The notes under the pieces are model-generated. The model had not been told where the DNA came from. It saw only the letters and a list, made by a program, of their open reading frames with translations, and searched no databases. From assembly GCA_947584375.1 (NCBI GenBank), contig CANPWL010000007.1:30179-94178 (forward strand): a DNA stretch of 64,000 bases, read 5' to 3'. The stretch is from an uncultured Clostridia bacterium (lineage in GTDB: Bacteria > Bacillota > Clostridia > Oscillospirales > Ruminococcaceae). The number at the start of each line of letters is the position of its first letter. The first letter of the stretch is position 1. Both the position numbers and the translations under genes were made by a program. This document shows, piece by piece, positions 16,988-24,888 of this stretch.

Positions 16988-17338
16988 ATGACAATTTCAG
17001 AGGTAAAGGAATTTCTTGAGGCAAAAATACTTTGCGGCGAAGAGTATATCGGGAAAGATGTTCATACAGCTTGCGGATCTGATATGATGAGCGACGTTCT
17101 TGCATTTGTCAAGGATCAGTCTGTGCTGATAACAGGACTTAACAATCCGCAGGTCATAAGAACTGCCGAAATGATGGATATTATCTGCATATGCTTTGTA
17201 AGAGGCAAGATCCCTGATGAAACTATTATTGAAATGGCGGCAGACAGAGGACTTGTTCTTATGGCAACAGATATGAGAATGTTTGAAGCTTGCGGAATTT
17301 TATACGAAAAGGGACTTCGCGGGGGTGCAAAGCATTGA
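16988..17338 (+). CDS. DRTGG-domain protein
   Basis: A 116-residue protein of the DRTGG fold (hydrophobic strand-helix alternation, VLITGLNNPQVIRTAEMMDI, VLMATDMRMFEACGILYEKG). The domain also occurs next to CBS domains and in phosphotransacetylases, where it is thought to bind nucleotides. First gene of the HydS-type operon. The start is uncertain: I chose ATG 16988 over TTG 16952, ATG 16976 and GTG 16979, because GGAAAGGA lies about 12 bases before it and homologues begin close to MTISEVKEF. The C-terminus overlaps the next start. Confidence 0.75.
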   Translation: MTISEVKEFLEAKILCGEEYIGKDVHTACGSDMMSDVLAFVKDQSVLITGLNNPQVIRTAEMMDIICICFVRGKIPDETIIEMAADRGLVLMATDMRMFEACGILYEKGLRGGAKH

Positions 17339-17760
17339 GTAATTCTATGACTTTTAAATATACTGTTGACGGAGAGGATTTTACCCGCGCAGGCGAGGCA
17401 TCCAGCAATGTTAAAGGGAAACTCAAGCAAATGGGAGTAAACCCCGATGTTGTGAGAAAGGTAGCCATTGCCATGTATGAGGGAGAGATCAATATGGTCG
17501 TTCATGCAAAGGGCGGCGATATTACCGTTGAGGTAACTCCGAAGGAAATAATTATGACGCTGAAAGACGTAGGTCCGGGAATACCCGATGTGGAAAAGGC
17601 TATGCAGGCAGGGTATTCGACTGCAAATGAGAATATAAGGTCGCTCGGTTTCGGTGCAGGTATGGGATTGCCCAATATGAAAAAGTATTCTGATGAACTT
17701 ACAATAGATACAGAACTTGGCGTGGGAACTACTGTTGTAATGAAGGTAAAAATAAACTAG
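17335..17760 (+). CDS. RsbW-like anti-sigma/serine kinase-type ATP-binding protein
   Basis: A 141-residue GHKL ATPase close to anti-sigma-factor kinases of the RsbW/SpoIIAB type. N-box AMYEGEINMVVHA, G1 DVGPGIPD and G2 GFGAGMGLPNMKK are all seen. I start it at TTG 17335, whose TTGA overlaps the previous stop and which has GGGGGTG eight bases upstream; ATG 17347 is an alternative. The longer ORF-track start lies inside the DRTGG gene. Its place between DRTGG and the HydS-like gene suggests a signalling output from the redox sensor, perhaps partner phosphorylation (inference). Confidence 0.8.
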   Translation: MSNSMTFKYTVDGEDFTRAGEASSNVKGKLKQMGVNPDVVRKVAIAMYEGEINMVVHAKGGDITVEVTPKEIIMTLKDVGPGIPDVEKAMQAGYSTANENIRSLGFGAGMGLPNMKKYSDELTIDTELGVGTTVVMKVKIN

Positions 17761-17811
17761 TCATTTGAATAGACACACTATACATATTTTATAAGAAATG
17801 AGGTGTGGGGA

Positions 17812-19086
17812 ATGGAGAATTTTATAAATTCGGTAAGGCTTGATAAGGATTTGTGCAAGGGCTGTATACATTGTATAAAGCGCTGTCCTACTCAGGCTAT
17901 AAGAGTAAGAAACGGAAAGGCTCATATAATTCCTGAATTTTGTATAGACTGCGGTGAATGTATAAGGGTTTGCCCGCATCACGCAAAGAAAACCCATTAC
18001 GATCCGCTGGATATTTTAGATAAATATGAATATAAAGTAGCGCTTCCTGCGCCGTCTTTTTATGCTCAGTTCAATAATTTAGAGGATATAAATATTGTTT
18101 TGCGTGCGTTAAAGCATATGGGCTTTGACGATGTGTTCGAGGTTTCTGCGGCGGCAGAGCTTGTTTCTCAGCTTTCAAGAGAATACATAGAAAAGCATAA
18201 GGATAAAGCACCGTTTATAAGCTCGGCTTGTCCGTCGGTAGTGCGGCTGATAAGGGTGAGATTTCCTAATCTTATCGAGCATATTCTGCCAATAAACGCA
18301 CCTGTTGAAATAGCCGCCGAGGAGGCAGCTAAGAAAGCTCTGAAAGATACTGGACTTCCAAGAGAGAAAATAGGGATAGTCTTTTTGTCTCCGTGTCCTG
18401 CCAAGGTAACGGCGGCGAAGTATCCGATAGTTAATGAAAAATCTGAAATAGACGCAGTTGTTGCAATAAAGCACGTTTATAAAGAAATCCTGCCGTATAT
18501 GGTCGAGGCTCAGAACGAGAGCGACGACCTTTTGCAGGCGGGGAAAATAGGCATAAGCTGGGGAGCGTCAGGCGGAGAAGCAGGAGGACTTTTAACGGAC
18601 AGCTATCTTGCCGCTGACGGCATAGAAAATGTCATAAAGGTATTAGAAGAACTTGAAGATCAGAAGATCTCAAACCTTGACTTTATAGAGCTTGACGCCT
18701 GTTCAGGCGGTTGTGTAGGCGGAGTTTTGCAGGTGGAAAATCCTTATGTTGCAAAGTCAAAGCTGAAGCATCTAAGAAAATATATGCCTGTTGCAAAAAA
18801 TCATATTGAAGAATCAAACGGAGTTAATAAGGCATACTGGGATAAGGATTTAGAGTATCAGCCTGTATTTAACTTAGGACGTGACTTTGTTGACGGTTTG
18901 GCGAAGATGGAGCAGGTCGAACAGCTTTGTGATAAGCTGCCCGGTCTTGACTGCGGTTCGTGCGGTGCCCCGACCTGTAAGGCGTTAGCTGAGGATATTG
19001 TCAGGGGAATCGCAAATGAGAAGGATTGTATTTATCTTCTTCGTGAGTATATACATAAATTGTCAAGTGATTTGAAAAAGATTTAG
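17812..19086 (+). CDS. hydS: HydS-type (group C-like) sensory [FeFe]-hydrogenase
   Basis: A 424-residue iron-sulfur protein. Two N-terminal ferredoxin clusters (CKGCIHCIKRC, CIDCGECIRVC) are followed by an H-cluster-like domain with motifs SSACPSVV, LSPCPAK and DACSGGCVGG. A four-cysteine Fes domain (LDCGSCGAPTC) lies at the C-terminus. The four presumed H-cluster cysteines are kept. The residue before the first is Ala, where catalytic enzymes have the proton-relay Cys, as reported for sensory HydS. The PAS domain usual in group C is missing. The start ATG 17812 is set by GAGGTG seven bases upstream. It likely senses H2 or redox state to tune the divergent hydrogenase operon. Confidence 0.88.
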   Translation: MENFINSVRLDKDLCKGCIHCIKRCPTQAIRVRNGKAHIIPEFCIDCGECIRVCPHHAKKTHYDPLDILDKYEYKVALPAPSFYAQFNNLEDINIVLRALKHMGFDDVFEVSAAAELVSQLSREYIEKHKDKAPFISSACPSVVRLIRVRFPNLIEHILPINAPVEIAAEEAAKKALKDTGLPREKIGIVFLSPCPAKVTAAKYPIVNEKSEIDAVVAIKHVYKEILPYMVEAQNESDDLLQAGKIGISWGASGGEAGGLLTDSYLAADGIENVIKVLEELEDQKISNLDFIELDACSGGCVGGVLQVENPYVAKSKLKHLRKYMPVAKNHIEESNGVNKAYWDKDLEYQPVFNLGRDFVDGLAKMEQVEQLCDKLPGLDCGSCGAPTCKALAEDIVRGIANEKDCIYLLREYIHKLSSDLKKI

Positions 19087-19116
19087 TTACACCTAAAACG
19101 AAAGGTAAGGTATAGT

Positions 19117-19461
19117 ATGACGGCTTCTGAACTTATTGATAAAGCGGGATTTAAGGTGTTAAATTTACCCGATGAAAATAAAGAAAGAAATATAAGCGGT
19201 GTGTATTGCTGCGACTTATTAAGCGTTGTAATGTCAAAAGGCTTTGAGGACTGCGTATGGATAACCATTATGGGAAACATAAACGCAGTTGCAGTTGCGG
19301 CACTTACCGAAATGAGCGTTATTGTTCTTGCTGAGGGAACGGCAATAGATGAAAATATGCTCCCTAAGGCTGAGATGCAGGGTATAACGGTTGTGCAGTC
19401 AGACAAGCCTATCTATGAAACGGCAGTTTTGATTTACAACCTGCTTAAAGAAAATGCTTAG
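19117..19461 (+). CDS. Second DRTGG-domain protein
   Basis: A 114-residue protein similar in plan to the first DRTGG gene: an N-terminal helix (TASELIDKAGFKVL), the segment VWITIMGNINAVAVAALTEMSVIVLAEG and a C-terminal ITVVQSDKPIYETAVLI. It lies 30 bases after hydS, with AAAGGTAAGG as RBS, and its last codons overlap the PHP gene by 8 bases. Two DRTGG proteins on either side of the HydS-like sensor suggest paired ligand-binding modules. The ligand is unknown. Confidence 0.8.
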   Translation: MTASELIDKAGFKVLNLPDENKERNISGVYCCDLLSVVMSKGFEDCVWITIMGNINAVAVAALTEMSVIVLAEGTAIDENMLPKAEMQGITVVQSDKPIYETAVLIYNLLKENA

Positions 19462-20179
19462 CCTGTCTTACGATTTACATATACATTCCTGCCTGTCGCC
19501 CTGCGGTGATAATGAATCTACCCCTGCGAATATCGTCGGAATGGCTTACGTCAAAGAGCTTGATGTTATAGCGCTGTGCGACCATAACACCTCAAAAAAC
19601 TGCGTTGCGGCAAGCGAGGTGGCAAAGGCTTACGGCAAGACCCTTATCTGCGGAATGGAGCTTACCACTGAGGAGGAAGTACACGTTGTATGTCTTATGC
19701 CCGGTTTGGATAAAGCACTTGAGCTTGATGAATATGTAAATCAAAGAATAATGCCTGTTGAGAATAATCCCGATATTTTCGGCGAACAACTAATAATGAA
19801 CAGCGATGACGAGATTATCGGACACGAGAACAAGCTGCTTATCAATGCAACGACTATTTCCTTTTCAAAGGTGTTTCCGTTGGTTGAAAGTTTGGGCGGA
19901 GTTGCTATACCTGCTCACATAGACAAGCAGGCAAACTCACTTTTGGCAAACTTAGGTTTTATCCCGCCGGATTCTACATTTAAAACAGTAGAGCTTAAAA
20001 ATCTCAATAACCTGCCGAACCTTAAAGCTCAGCACGATTACTTAAACAACTGTAAGGTCATAACAAGCTCAGACGCACACTATCTTCGGGATATAAACGA
20101 GCCTGTTAATTTTCTGCATGCTGAGGAAAATTCAGCGGAGGCTGTTATTGAGGCATTAAAAAATCCAAAGATTTTGTAG
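19454..20179 (+). CDS. PHP-domain metal-dependent phosphoesterase
   Basis: A 241-residue PHP-superfamily hydrolase. Metal-binding motifs: DLHIHSCLSPCG (residues 7-18), a CDHN block near 42, GMELTTEEEVHV near 73, PAHID near 153 and SSDAHYL near 214. It resembles the TrpH-like group that dephosphorylates small nucleotides such as pAp, or acts on 5' ends. It overlaps the DRTGG gene and ends the HydS operon. A role in removing a signalling nucleotide made or bound by the neighbours is attractive but unproven. Confidence 0.85.
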   Translation: MLSLSYDLHIHSCLSPCGDNESTPANIVGMAYVKELDVIALCDHNTSKNCVAASEVAKAYGKTLICGMELTTEEEVHVVCLMPGLDKALELDEYVNQRIMPVENNPDIFGEQLIMNSDDEIIGHENKLLINATTISFSKVFPLVESLGGVAIPAHIDKQANSLLANLGFIPPDSTFKTVELKNLNNLPNLKAQHDYLNNCKVITSSDAHYLRDINEPVNFLHAEENSAEAVIEALKNPKIL

Positions 20180-20232
20180 ATGTTTTATAAATCAGGGTTT
20201 GAAAAAAATTGCGTATGAATGGAGGATTTAAA

Positions 20233-20604
20233 ATGAAACAATGCTGTCTTCACGAATCGGGAGAGGATTATTTAGAAACCATTTTAATACTTCACAATAA
20301 AACAGGATATGTGCGCTCTATTGATATTGCAACAGAGTTGGGGTATTCAAAGCCGAGCGTGAGCCGTGCTATGGGTATTCTGAAAGCAAACGGATATATA
20401 ACCGTCGAGCCGTCGGGGCAGATAGTTCTTACAGACGAGGGCAGAAAGAAAGCGGAGTCGGTATATCACAGGCATTTAGTAATAACCGATTTTCTGGAGG
20501 GTTTAGGCGTATCGAGAGAAAACGCCGAGCTTGACGCTTGCAAGATAGAGCATATTATTTCGGAGGAGACTTTTGCGAGGATAAAGGAGAAGTGCACTGA
20601 TTAG
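20233..20604 (+). CDS. DtxR/MntR-family metal-dependent transcriptional regulator
   Basis: A 123-residue winged-helix repressor. The HTH is at about residues 20-60 (SIDIATELGYSKPSVSRAMGIL). The metal-binding and dimer domain shows the family ligands in EDYLE near residue 8, the RH pair near 75, and CKIEH near 100. The Cys-x2-Glu-His form is like DtxR/IdeR rather than MntR. There is no C-terminal SH3 domain. GGAGG lies directly before ATG 20233, so the ORF-track start 20209 is not used. No feo or metal transporter is adjacent; it follows the HydS operon after 53 bases and may regulate iron-linked genes elsewhere. Confidence 0.88.
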   Translation: MKQCCLHESGEDYLETILILHNKTGYVRSIDIATELGYSKPSVSRAMGILKANGYITVEPSGQIVLTDEGRKKAESVYHRHLVITDFLEGLGVSRENAELDACKIEHIISEETFARIKEKCTD

Positions 20605-20634
20605 AGGTAACAGCAGCGGTTACGCTGCATCCTC
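20604..20634 (+). terminator. Possible weak terminator after the DtxR-like gene
   Basis: Nested stems GAGG/CCTC and GCAGCG/CGCTGC with a GTTA loop directly at the stop codon. The tail (TTCCGCCTTTG) is only moderately T-rich. Confidence 0.4.
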
Positions 20635-20705
20635 TTCCGCCTTTGTATAGTTTGATTGATGTTAAAGTTTGTACAACGGCGGGCTTTAGTTTGTTTAAAA
20701 TGTAT

Positions 20706-20918
20706 TTATTTTTCTGCTTCTTGCATAAGTTTGTAACAATGTTCGCTCAGTCTTGCGGTTTCGTCTGCTAAACATTCAAGAGCTCCTCTTAAAATGTCAT
20801 CACCATATATGTGGATAAAATACATTACGCAAACTTCGGACAGCCCTTCTAGCTTTTCGGCTTTTTTCTTTATTTCTTCAAAGTCTACTAAATGAACTGC
20901 TTTGATTTTTTCTTTCAT
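20706..20918 (-). CDS. Small helical protein of unknown function, divergent from an XRE regulator
   Basis: A 70-residue acidic, mostly helical protein (DFEEIKKKAEKLEGL, ECLADETARLSEHCYKLMQEAEK). I do not recognise it. The start ATG 20918 has AAAGGA about ten bases upstream. A strong promoter (TTGATT-17-TATAAT) precedes it, and a 23-bp operator-like dyad lies inside that promoter. The divergent neighbour is a 68-residue XRE-type DNA-binding protein with an almost identical dyad, so the two genes are very probably regulated together. The arrangement is reminiscent of toxin-antitoxin or phage-type switches, but neither protein shows toxin motifs. Confidence 0.65.
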   Translation of the reverse strand: MKEKIKAVHLVDFEEIKKKAEKLEGLSEVCVMYFIHIYGDDILRGALECLADETARLSEHCYKLMQEAEK

Positions 20919-20950
20919 TAATGTCACTTCCTTTAATTTGATTTATTTAT

Positions 20951-20979
20951 ATTATACACGTATTTTCTGTGTAAATCAA
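20951..20979 (-). promoter_or_regulatory. Promoter of the small helical protein
   Basis: TTGATT-17-TATAAT on the minus strand. The operator-like dyad at 20952-20974 fills its spacer and part of the -10. Confidence 0.7.
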
Positions 20980-21044
20980 TGTGCAATATTATACAAAATT
21001 AGAAGTTTATTATTGTTTATGTTATACACATTTATTCTGTGTAA
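20952..21044 (+). promoter_or_regulatory. Twin 23-bp operator-like dyads in the divergent XRE region
   Basis: Two copies, at 20952-20974 and 21022-21044, share TTATACAC-N7-CTGTGTAA exactly. Within each, TACAC and GTGTA form an inverted repeat. Both lie in the same orientation, exactly 70 bases apart. The first overlaps the minus-strand promoter; the second lies 32 bases before the XRE start codon. This is what autoregulation of a divergent pair by the encoded HTH protein would look like. Confidence 0.65.
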
Positions 21045-21075
21045 TATACGCAAAAATAAAAAGAGGTATTAGTTT

Positions 21076-21282
21076 ATGTCTATTCAGTATAAGGTTAATG
21101 TTTTAGCAGAATTAAAAGCCAAAGGCTATAACACATCACGTTTAAGAAAAGAAAAATTATTGGCAGAAGCAACGATACAACTATTAAGACATAACAAAAT
21201 TGTGTCTTACAAGAATATTTCAAGACTATGTAAATTACTTGAATGTGATATAGGCGATATTTTAGAGTATAGGGAAGATTAA
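21076..21282 (+). CDS. XRE/Cro-CI-type HTH regulator
   Basis: A 68-residue single-domain DNA-binding protein with the HTH_26-type layout (MLAELKAKGYNTSRLRKEK-like opening, then NKIVSYKNISRLCKLLECDIGDILEY). The final motif CDIGDILEY is typical of small Cro/CI-like regulators. AGAGG precedes the ATG by about ten bases. It probably binds the twin dyads upstream and controls itself and the divergent small protein. Confidence 0.85.
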   Translation: MSIQYKVNVLAELKAKGYNTSRLRKEKLLAEATIQLLRHNKIVSYKNISRLCKLLECDIGDILEYRED

Positions 21283-21422
21283 ACAGATATAAAGTTGTTT
21301 AGAATATATCATTGTGCTAACTTTCCAAAGGCGGCAAAACCACCGGCGGTTCGCCGGACATATTTATGCCCGTACTTTCATATACATAAATGAAAAACTG
21401 TATAGAAAGCGGGGCATTAATT

Positions 21423-22199
21423 ATGATTGTAAAAACATTCAAAGTCAGGAAAAAAGGGTTAGTTATATGCGGCGGAATACTTATTGCACTTTTGGTGATA
21501 CTTATTGTTTGCGGAATCGTGCATAAGGCTACGGCAAAAACTTACCCTATGAAAACTGAGAGCGAAAGACAGGCATTTATGAGAGAAATGGGCTGGGAGG
21601 TCTCAGAGGAATATACAAGCTGTAAGGTAGTGTCAATACCTGAGGAGTTTAACGAAACATACGAAAGCTATAACGAGCTTCAGAAAGAGCAGGGCTTTAA
21701 TCTCAAAAAGTACAAAGGCGAAATGGTTGAAATTTATACATATGAGGTGTATAATTATCCCGGAAACTCTGAAAATGTTGTTATTAATTTAATGGTGTTT
21801 GAAGAAAAACTTATAGGTGGAGACGTTTCCTGCAATGAGCTTGACGGATTTATGCAGGGACTTAAAAATTCCGATCCTGATGCTAAATCCGGATTGGATA
21901 AAAAGAGTTCCGAGAAAGAAAGCAGTGAAGATGATTCTGTTAAATCGGATAGCTCGGAGGATAAAAACAATAATAAGAAAAAGTCTGAGAATAACAGTAC
22001 AGATAAAACATCAAAGTCTGACAAGAAAGAATCTAAAAACACTTTCGACAGCAGTGAGGCTGAAGAAAGTTCAACTGATGTGAGCGACAGCAGTATTGCA
22101 GAAGAAAGCAGTACAGAAGTATCCGAAGAAAACACATCTGAAGAAAATACATCTGAAGAGAACACTTCCGCTGCCGAAAGCAGTTCACAGCAGTGGTAA
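21423..22199 (+). CDS. DUF4830-containing membrane-anchored protein with Ser/Glu-rich tail
   Basis: A 258-residue protein of unknown function. One N-terminal membrane segment (LVICGGILIALLVILIVCGIV) is followed by an extracytoplasmic DUF4830 domain at about residues 40-145. Its hallmarks are YPMKTESERQAFMREMGWEV, IPEEFNETYESYNELQ and NLMVFEEKLIGGD. From residue 150 on, the sequence is a low-complexity Ser/Glu/Asp/Lys tail ending in three SEENT repeats. The start ATG 21423 (with AGCGGGG upstream) is preferred to the ORF-track start 11 codons earlier. It may span the envelope; similar proteins are common in Ruminococcaceae. Confidence 0.75.
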   Translation: MIVKTFKVRKKGLVICGGILIALLVILIVCGIVHKATAKTYPMKTESERQAFMREMGWEVSEEYTSCKVVSIPEEFNETYESYNELQKEQGFNLKKYKGEMVEIYTYEVYNYPGNSENVVINLMVFEEKLIGGDVSCNELDGFMQGLKNSDPDAKSGLDKKSSEKESSEDDSVKSDSSEDKNNNKKKSENNSTDKTSKSDKKESKNTFDSSEAEESSTDVSDSSIAEESSTEVSEENTSEENTSEENTSAAESSSQQW

Positions 22200-22233
22200 G
22201 ATAATAGCTTTAGAGAAAATAAAGGAATTATAA

Positions 22234-22953
22234 ATGAAATTAGAATTAATGCGGATTGATAAGTATATTTCAAGTCAGTTGAACGGTGTATCCCGTAAGG
22301 ACGCTAAAGCCCTTTGCAGAAAAAATGAGGTCTTGGTGAATGGGTCTGTTGTGAAAAACAGTGATGAAAAAATAGTTGCAGGGAAGGATACCGTTACCGT
22401 TCAGGGTGAGAATGTACCTTATAAAAAGCATATATATATTATGCTGAATAAGCCTCAGGGATATGTCTGCTCAACAAAGGATGGGAAATCTCCTACTGTT
22501 ATGGAGCTTGTTCCGCCGGAGCTTTATCGTGACGGGCTTTTTCCTGCCGGTCGGCTTGATAAAGATACTGAAGGGTTTGTGCTGTTGACCGACGACGGTG
22601 AGCTTTCTCACAGAATGCTATTGCCCAAAAATCACGTAGAGAAAAAGTATTATGCAGAACTTGAATATCCTGTTGAAGAATATTATATCAGCGAGTTTGA
22701 AAAGGGTATGCAAATCGATGGCGGTGACGTTTGCCTTCCTGCAAGGATTGAATTTGTACCGGGAAATGAAAAGGCTTGCTATGTTTATCTTAATGAGGGT
22801 ATGTATCATCAAGTAAAAAGAATGTTTGAGAAATTGTCTAACAAGGTTGTTTTTCTCAAGCGCTTGAGAATTGGAAGACTTGACCTTGATGAAAATCTTG
22901 CATCGGGTGAGTGTTTGGAACTTTTGCACAAAGATGTTGAAAAGATTTTGTAA
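22234..22953 (+). CDS. Pseudouridine synthase, RsuA/RluB/E/F family
   Basis: Isomerises uridine to pseudouridine in rRNA. An N-terminal S4 RNA-binding domain (RIDKYISSQLNGVSRKDAKALCRKNEVLVNG) is followed by the catalytic domain with GRLDKDTEGFVLLTDDG near residue 107, whose first Asp is the catalytic residue. The C-terminal GMYHQVKRMFE block is also typical. At 239 aa the length is normal and closest to RsuA (16S U516). AAAGGAATT precedes the ATG, 34 bases after the DUF4830 gene. Confidence 0.93.
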   Translation: MKLELMRIDKYISSQLNGVSRKDAKALCRKNEVLVNGSVVKNSDEKIVAGKDTVTVQGENVPYKKHIYIMLNKPQGYVCSTKDGKSPTVMELVPPELYRDGLFPAGRLDKDTEGFVLLTDDGELSHRMLLPKNHVEKKYYAELEYPVEEYYISEFEKGMQIDGGDVCLPARIEFVPGNEKACYVYLNEGMYHQVKRMFEKLSNKVVFLKRLRIGRLDLDENLASGECLELLHKDVEKIL

Positions 22954-23025
22954 GCTTGAATGGAAAATTATCAAGATTTAGTAATTATAAATAATTTATC
23001 TCTTTAAACTTTAGTGAAAAAACCG

Positions 23026-23055
23026 TTGAAATCAAGCAGTCAAATTTGTTATTAT
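23026..23055 (+). promoter_or_regulatory. Promoter of the MsmK-like ATPase
   Basis: TTGAAA-18-TATTAT, about 50 bases before the ATG; the RBS GGGAGG lies between. Confidence 0.6.
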
Positions 23056-23108
23056 ATTATTGAGCAAAATATTATTTATTAAATATATTAACGGGAGGTC
23101 ATATATAA

Positions 23109-24251
23109 ATGGCAAGTGTATCACTAAAGGGAATTTATAAAAAGTATCCGGGTAATGTTGTTGCTGTTTCAGACTTCAATATTGAAATCAAGGATAAAGA
23201 GTTTATTATTCTTGTAGGCCCGTCCGGATGCGGTAAATCAACAACTTTGAGAATGATTGCCGGTCTTGAGGAAATCAGCGACGGAGAACTCTATATCGGG
23301 GACAGACTTGTAAACGATATAGCTCCTAAGGACAGAGATATAGCAATGGTTTTCCAGAACTATGCTCTTTATCCGCATATGACTGTGTTTGAGAATATGG
23401 CATTCGGTCTTAAATTAAGAAAAGTTCCTAAGGATCAAATCGCTAAGAAGGTTGAAGAAGCTGCTAAAATTCTTGACATTGCTCACCTTCTCGACAGAAA
23501 GCCAAAGGCTTTATCAGGAGGTCAAAGACAGCGTGTCGCTTTGGGAAGAGCTATCGTGCGTGAACCTCAGGTATTCTTACTTGACGAGCCGCTTTCAAAC
23601 CTCGATGCTAAACTTAGAGCTCAGATGAGAACGGAGATTTCTAAACTTCATAAGAGATTGGGTACTACATTTATTTACGTTACTCATGACCAGACAGAGG
23701 CTATGACTATGGCTGACAGAATCGTTGTTATGAAGGACGGTTTCATTCAGCAGGTTGATTCTCCTAACAATCTGTATCAGCACCCTGTAAATCAATTTGT
23801 TGCAGGATTTATTGGTTCTCCTCAGATGAACTTTATTGATTCTAAACTTATCAAGGTTGACGGTAAGTATGTTATTGAGTTTGGTACTGAGGATACTAAG
23901 GAGACCAGAGGAGTTAAATATACCGTTGAAGTTCCTGAATCTAAGGCTGACGAAAAGTTACTAGAACCGCTTGTAGGTAAGGAAGTTGTTATGGGTATTC
24001 GTCCTGAATGTATTCACGATGAGGAAATGTTTATTTCATCTGCTAAGACCGGCGTTATTGATACAACTGTTGAGGTCGCTGAAATGATGGGCGCTGAAAC
24101 TTATTTGTATCTCAACTGCGTTGGTATTCAGATGACGGCAAGAGTTTCACCTCGCAATAATGTAAGACCTCAGGATAAGATAAAGGTTGCTATTGATCCT
24201 AATAGAATTCATATCTTTGAAAAGGATACCGAAAAGGCAGTTATTAACTAG
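23109..24251 (+). CDS. msmK: Sugar ABC transporter ATPase, MsmK/UgpC/MalK type
   Basis: Cytosolic ATPase energising CUT1 sugar importers. Walker [10 protein letters not shown] near residue 38, LSGGQRQR near 135, Walker [13 protein letters not shown] and H-loop THD are all intact. The C-terminal 140 residues are the TOBE/regulatory domain ([25 protein letters not shown]). At 380 aa it has the family length. It is monocistronic and not next to permeases, the classical arrangement in Gram-positives where one MsmX/MsmK serves many importers. It could therefore power the two permease pairs at 38-47 kb, which have only LolD-like ATPases beside them. Confidence 0.94.
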   Translation: MASVSLKGIYKKYPGNVVAVSDFNIEIKDKEFIILVGPSGCGKSTTLRMIAGLEEISDGELYIGDRLVNDIAPKDRDIAMVFQNYALYPHMTVFENMAFGLKLRKVPKDQIAKKVEEAAKILDIAHLLDRKPKALSGGQRQRVALGRAIVREPQVFLLDEPLSNLDAKLRAQMRTEISKLHKRLGTTFIYVTHDQTEAMTMADRIVVMKDGFIQQVDSPNNLYQHPVNQFVAGFIGSPQMNFIDSKLIKVDGKYVIEFGTEDTKETRGVKYTVEVPESKADEKLLEPLVGKEVVMGIRPECIHDEEMFISSAKTGVIDTTVEVAEMMGAETYLYLNCVGIQMTARVSPRNNVRPQDKIKVAIDPNRIHIFEKDTEKAVIN

Positions 24252-24286
24252 TGAGAATTTCATTTTGAACGAATCTTTATATACAT

Positions 24287-24329
24287 ACAAACTCCTTTAG
24301 CTTGACTTAGTCAAACTGAAGGAGTTTGT
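24287..24329 (+). terminator. Probable terminator of msmK
   Basis: An 11-bp stem (ACAAACTCCTT / AAGGAGTTTGT) topped by an inner TTGAC/GTCAA stem. The following sequence is GCTGTTTAT, so the U-run is weak. Confidence 0.55.
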
Positions 24330-24604
24330 GCTGTTTATACCTTATTTAATATATATAATATGCCTGTATTGGTTATCAAATGTATATGATTACTGTTATT
24401 TGATATAGTAAAATAAATTTTTTTCAGAAATTATTTACTAAAAATAATGTTCCTAATTCCTTATTTGAGAATTGTTTTAAAACCTATTTTATTTTTTTAG
24501 AAATCTATACGTTTTTTGCATTGACTTTTTCAATTATCAGGTGTTTTGTGTAGTTTTAAACAAAAATATAATAATTTTACTATTATATTTTTGATATTTT
24601 AGTG

Positions 24605-24633
24605 TTGCATTTTATATTTGGTTATGATATAAT
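24605..24633 (+). promoter_or_regulatory. Promoter upstream of the secreted repeat protein
   Basis: TTGCAT-17-TATAAT with an extended -10 TG. It would give a leader of about 250 bases. The remaining 24330-24888 interval is very A+T-rich and has no ORF. Confidence 0.6.
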
Positions 24634-24700
24634 AATCCTACAAATTTCAATATGTGTCGTATTTAAGCACATTATTGCGTTCTTCATAGTATTCGGGCAA

Positions 24701-24730
24701 TTGACAATTATGTTAATATTAAAGCATAAT
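24701..24730 (+). promoter_or_regulatory. Second possible promoter of the secreted repeat protein
   Basis: TTGACA-18-CATAAT, closer to the gene than the promoter at 24605. Confidence 0.45.
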
Positions 24731-24810
24731 TTACATAAGTGTCAAAAAAAGTTTAATTTAATTTAATTTTTCATCTTGCCTGATACGTTATACTTTAATT
24801 AGTTATAATT

Positions 24811-24832
24811 CTAAACGGTGACCCACGTTTAG
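24811..24832 (+). other. 5'-leader hairpin of the secreted repeat protein
   Basis: CTAAACG pairs with CGTTTAG around the loop GTGACCCA, about 55 bases before the start codon. Its loop is the only GC-rich patch in the leader. It matches no riboswitch I know; possibly a mRNA stability stem. Confidence 0.4.
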
Positions 24833-24888
24833 TATTATATAAATTTATTTCAATTTTAAAAATTTTAAAAGAAAAGAGGTAAACAACA

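Noticed and set aside
21755-22273. 172-aa minus-strand ORF rich in Ser/Leu
   Set aside because: Antisense reading of the Ser/Glu-rich repeat tail of the DUF4830 gene.
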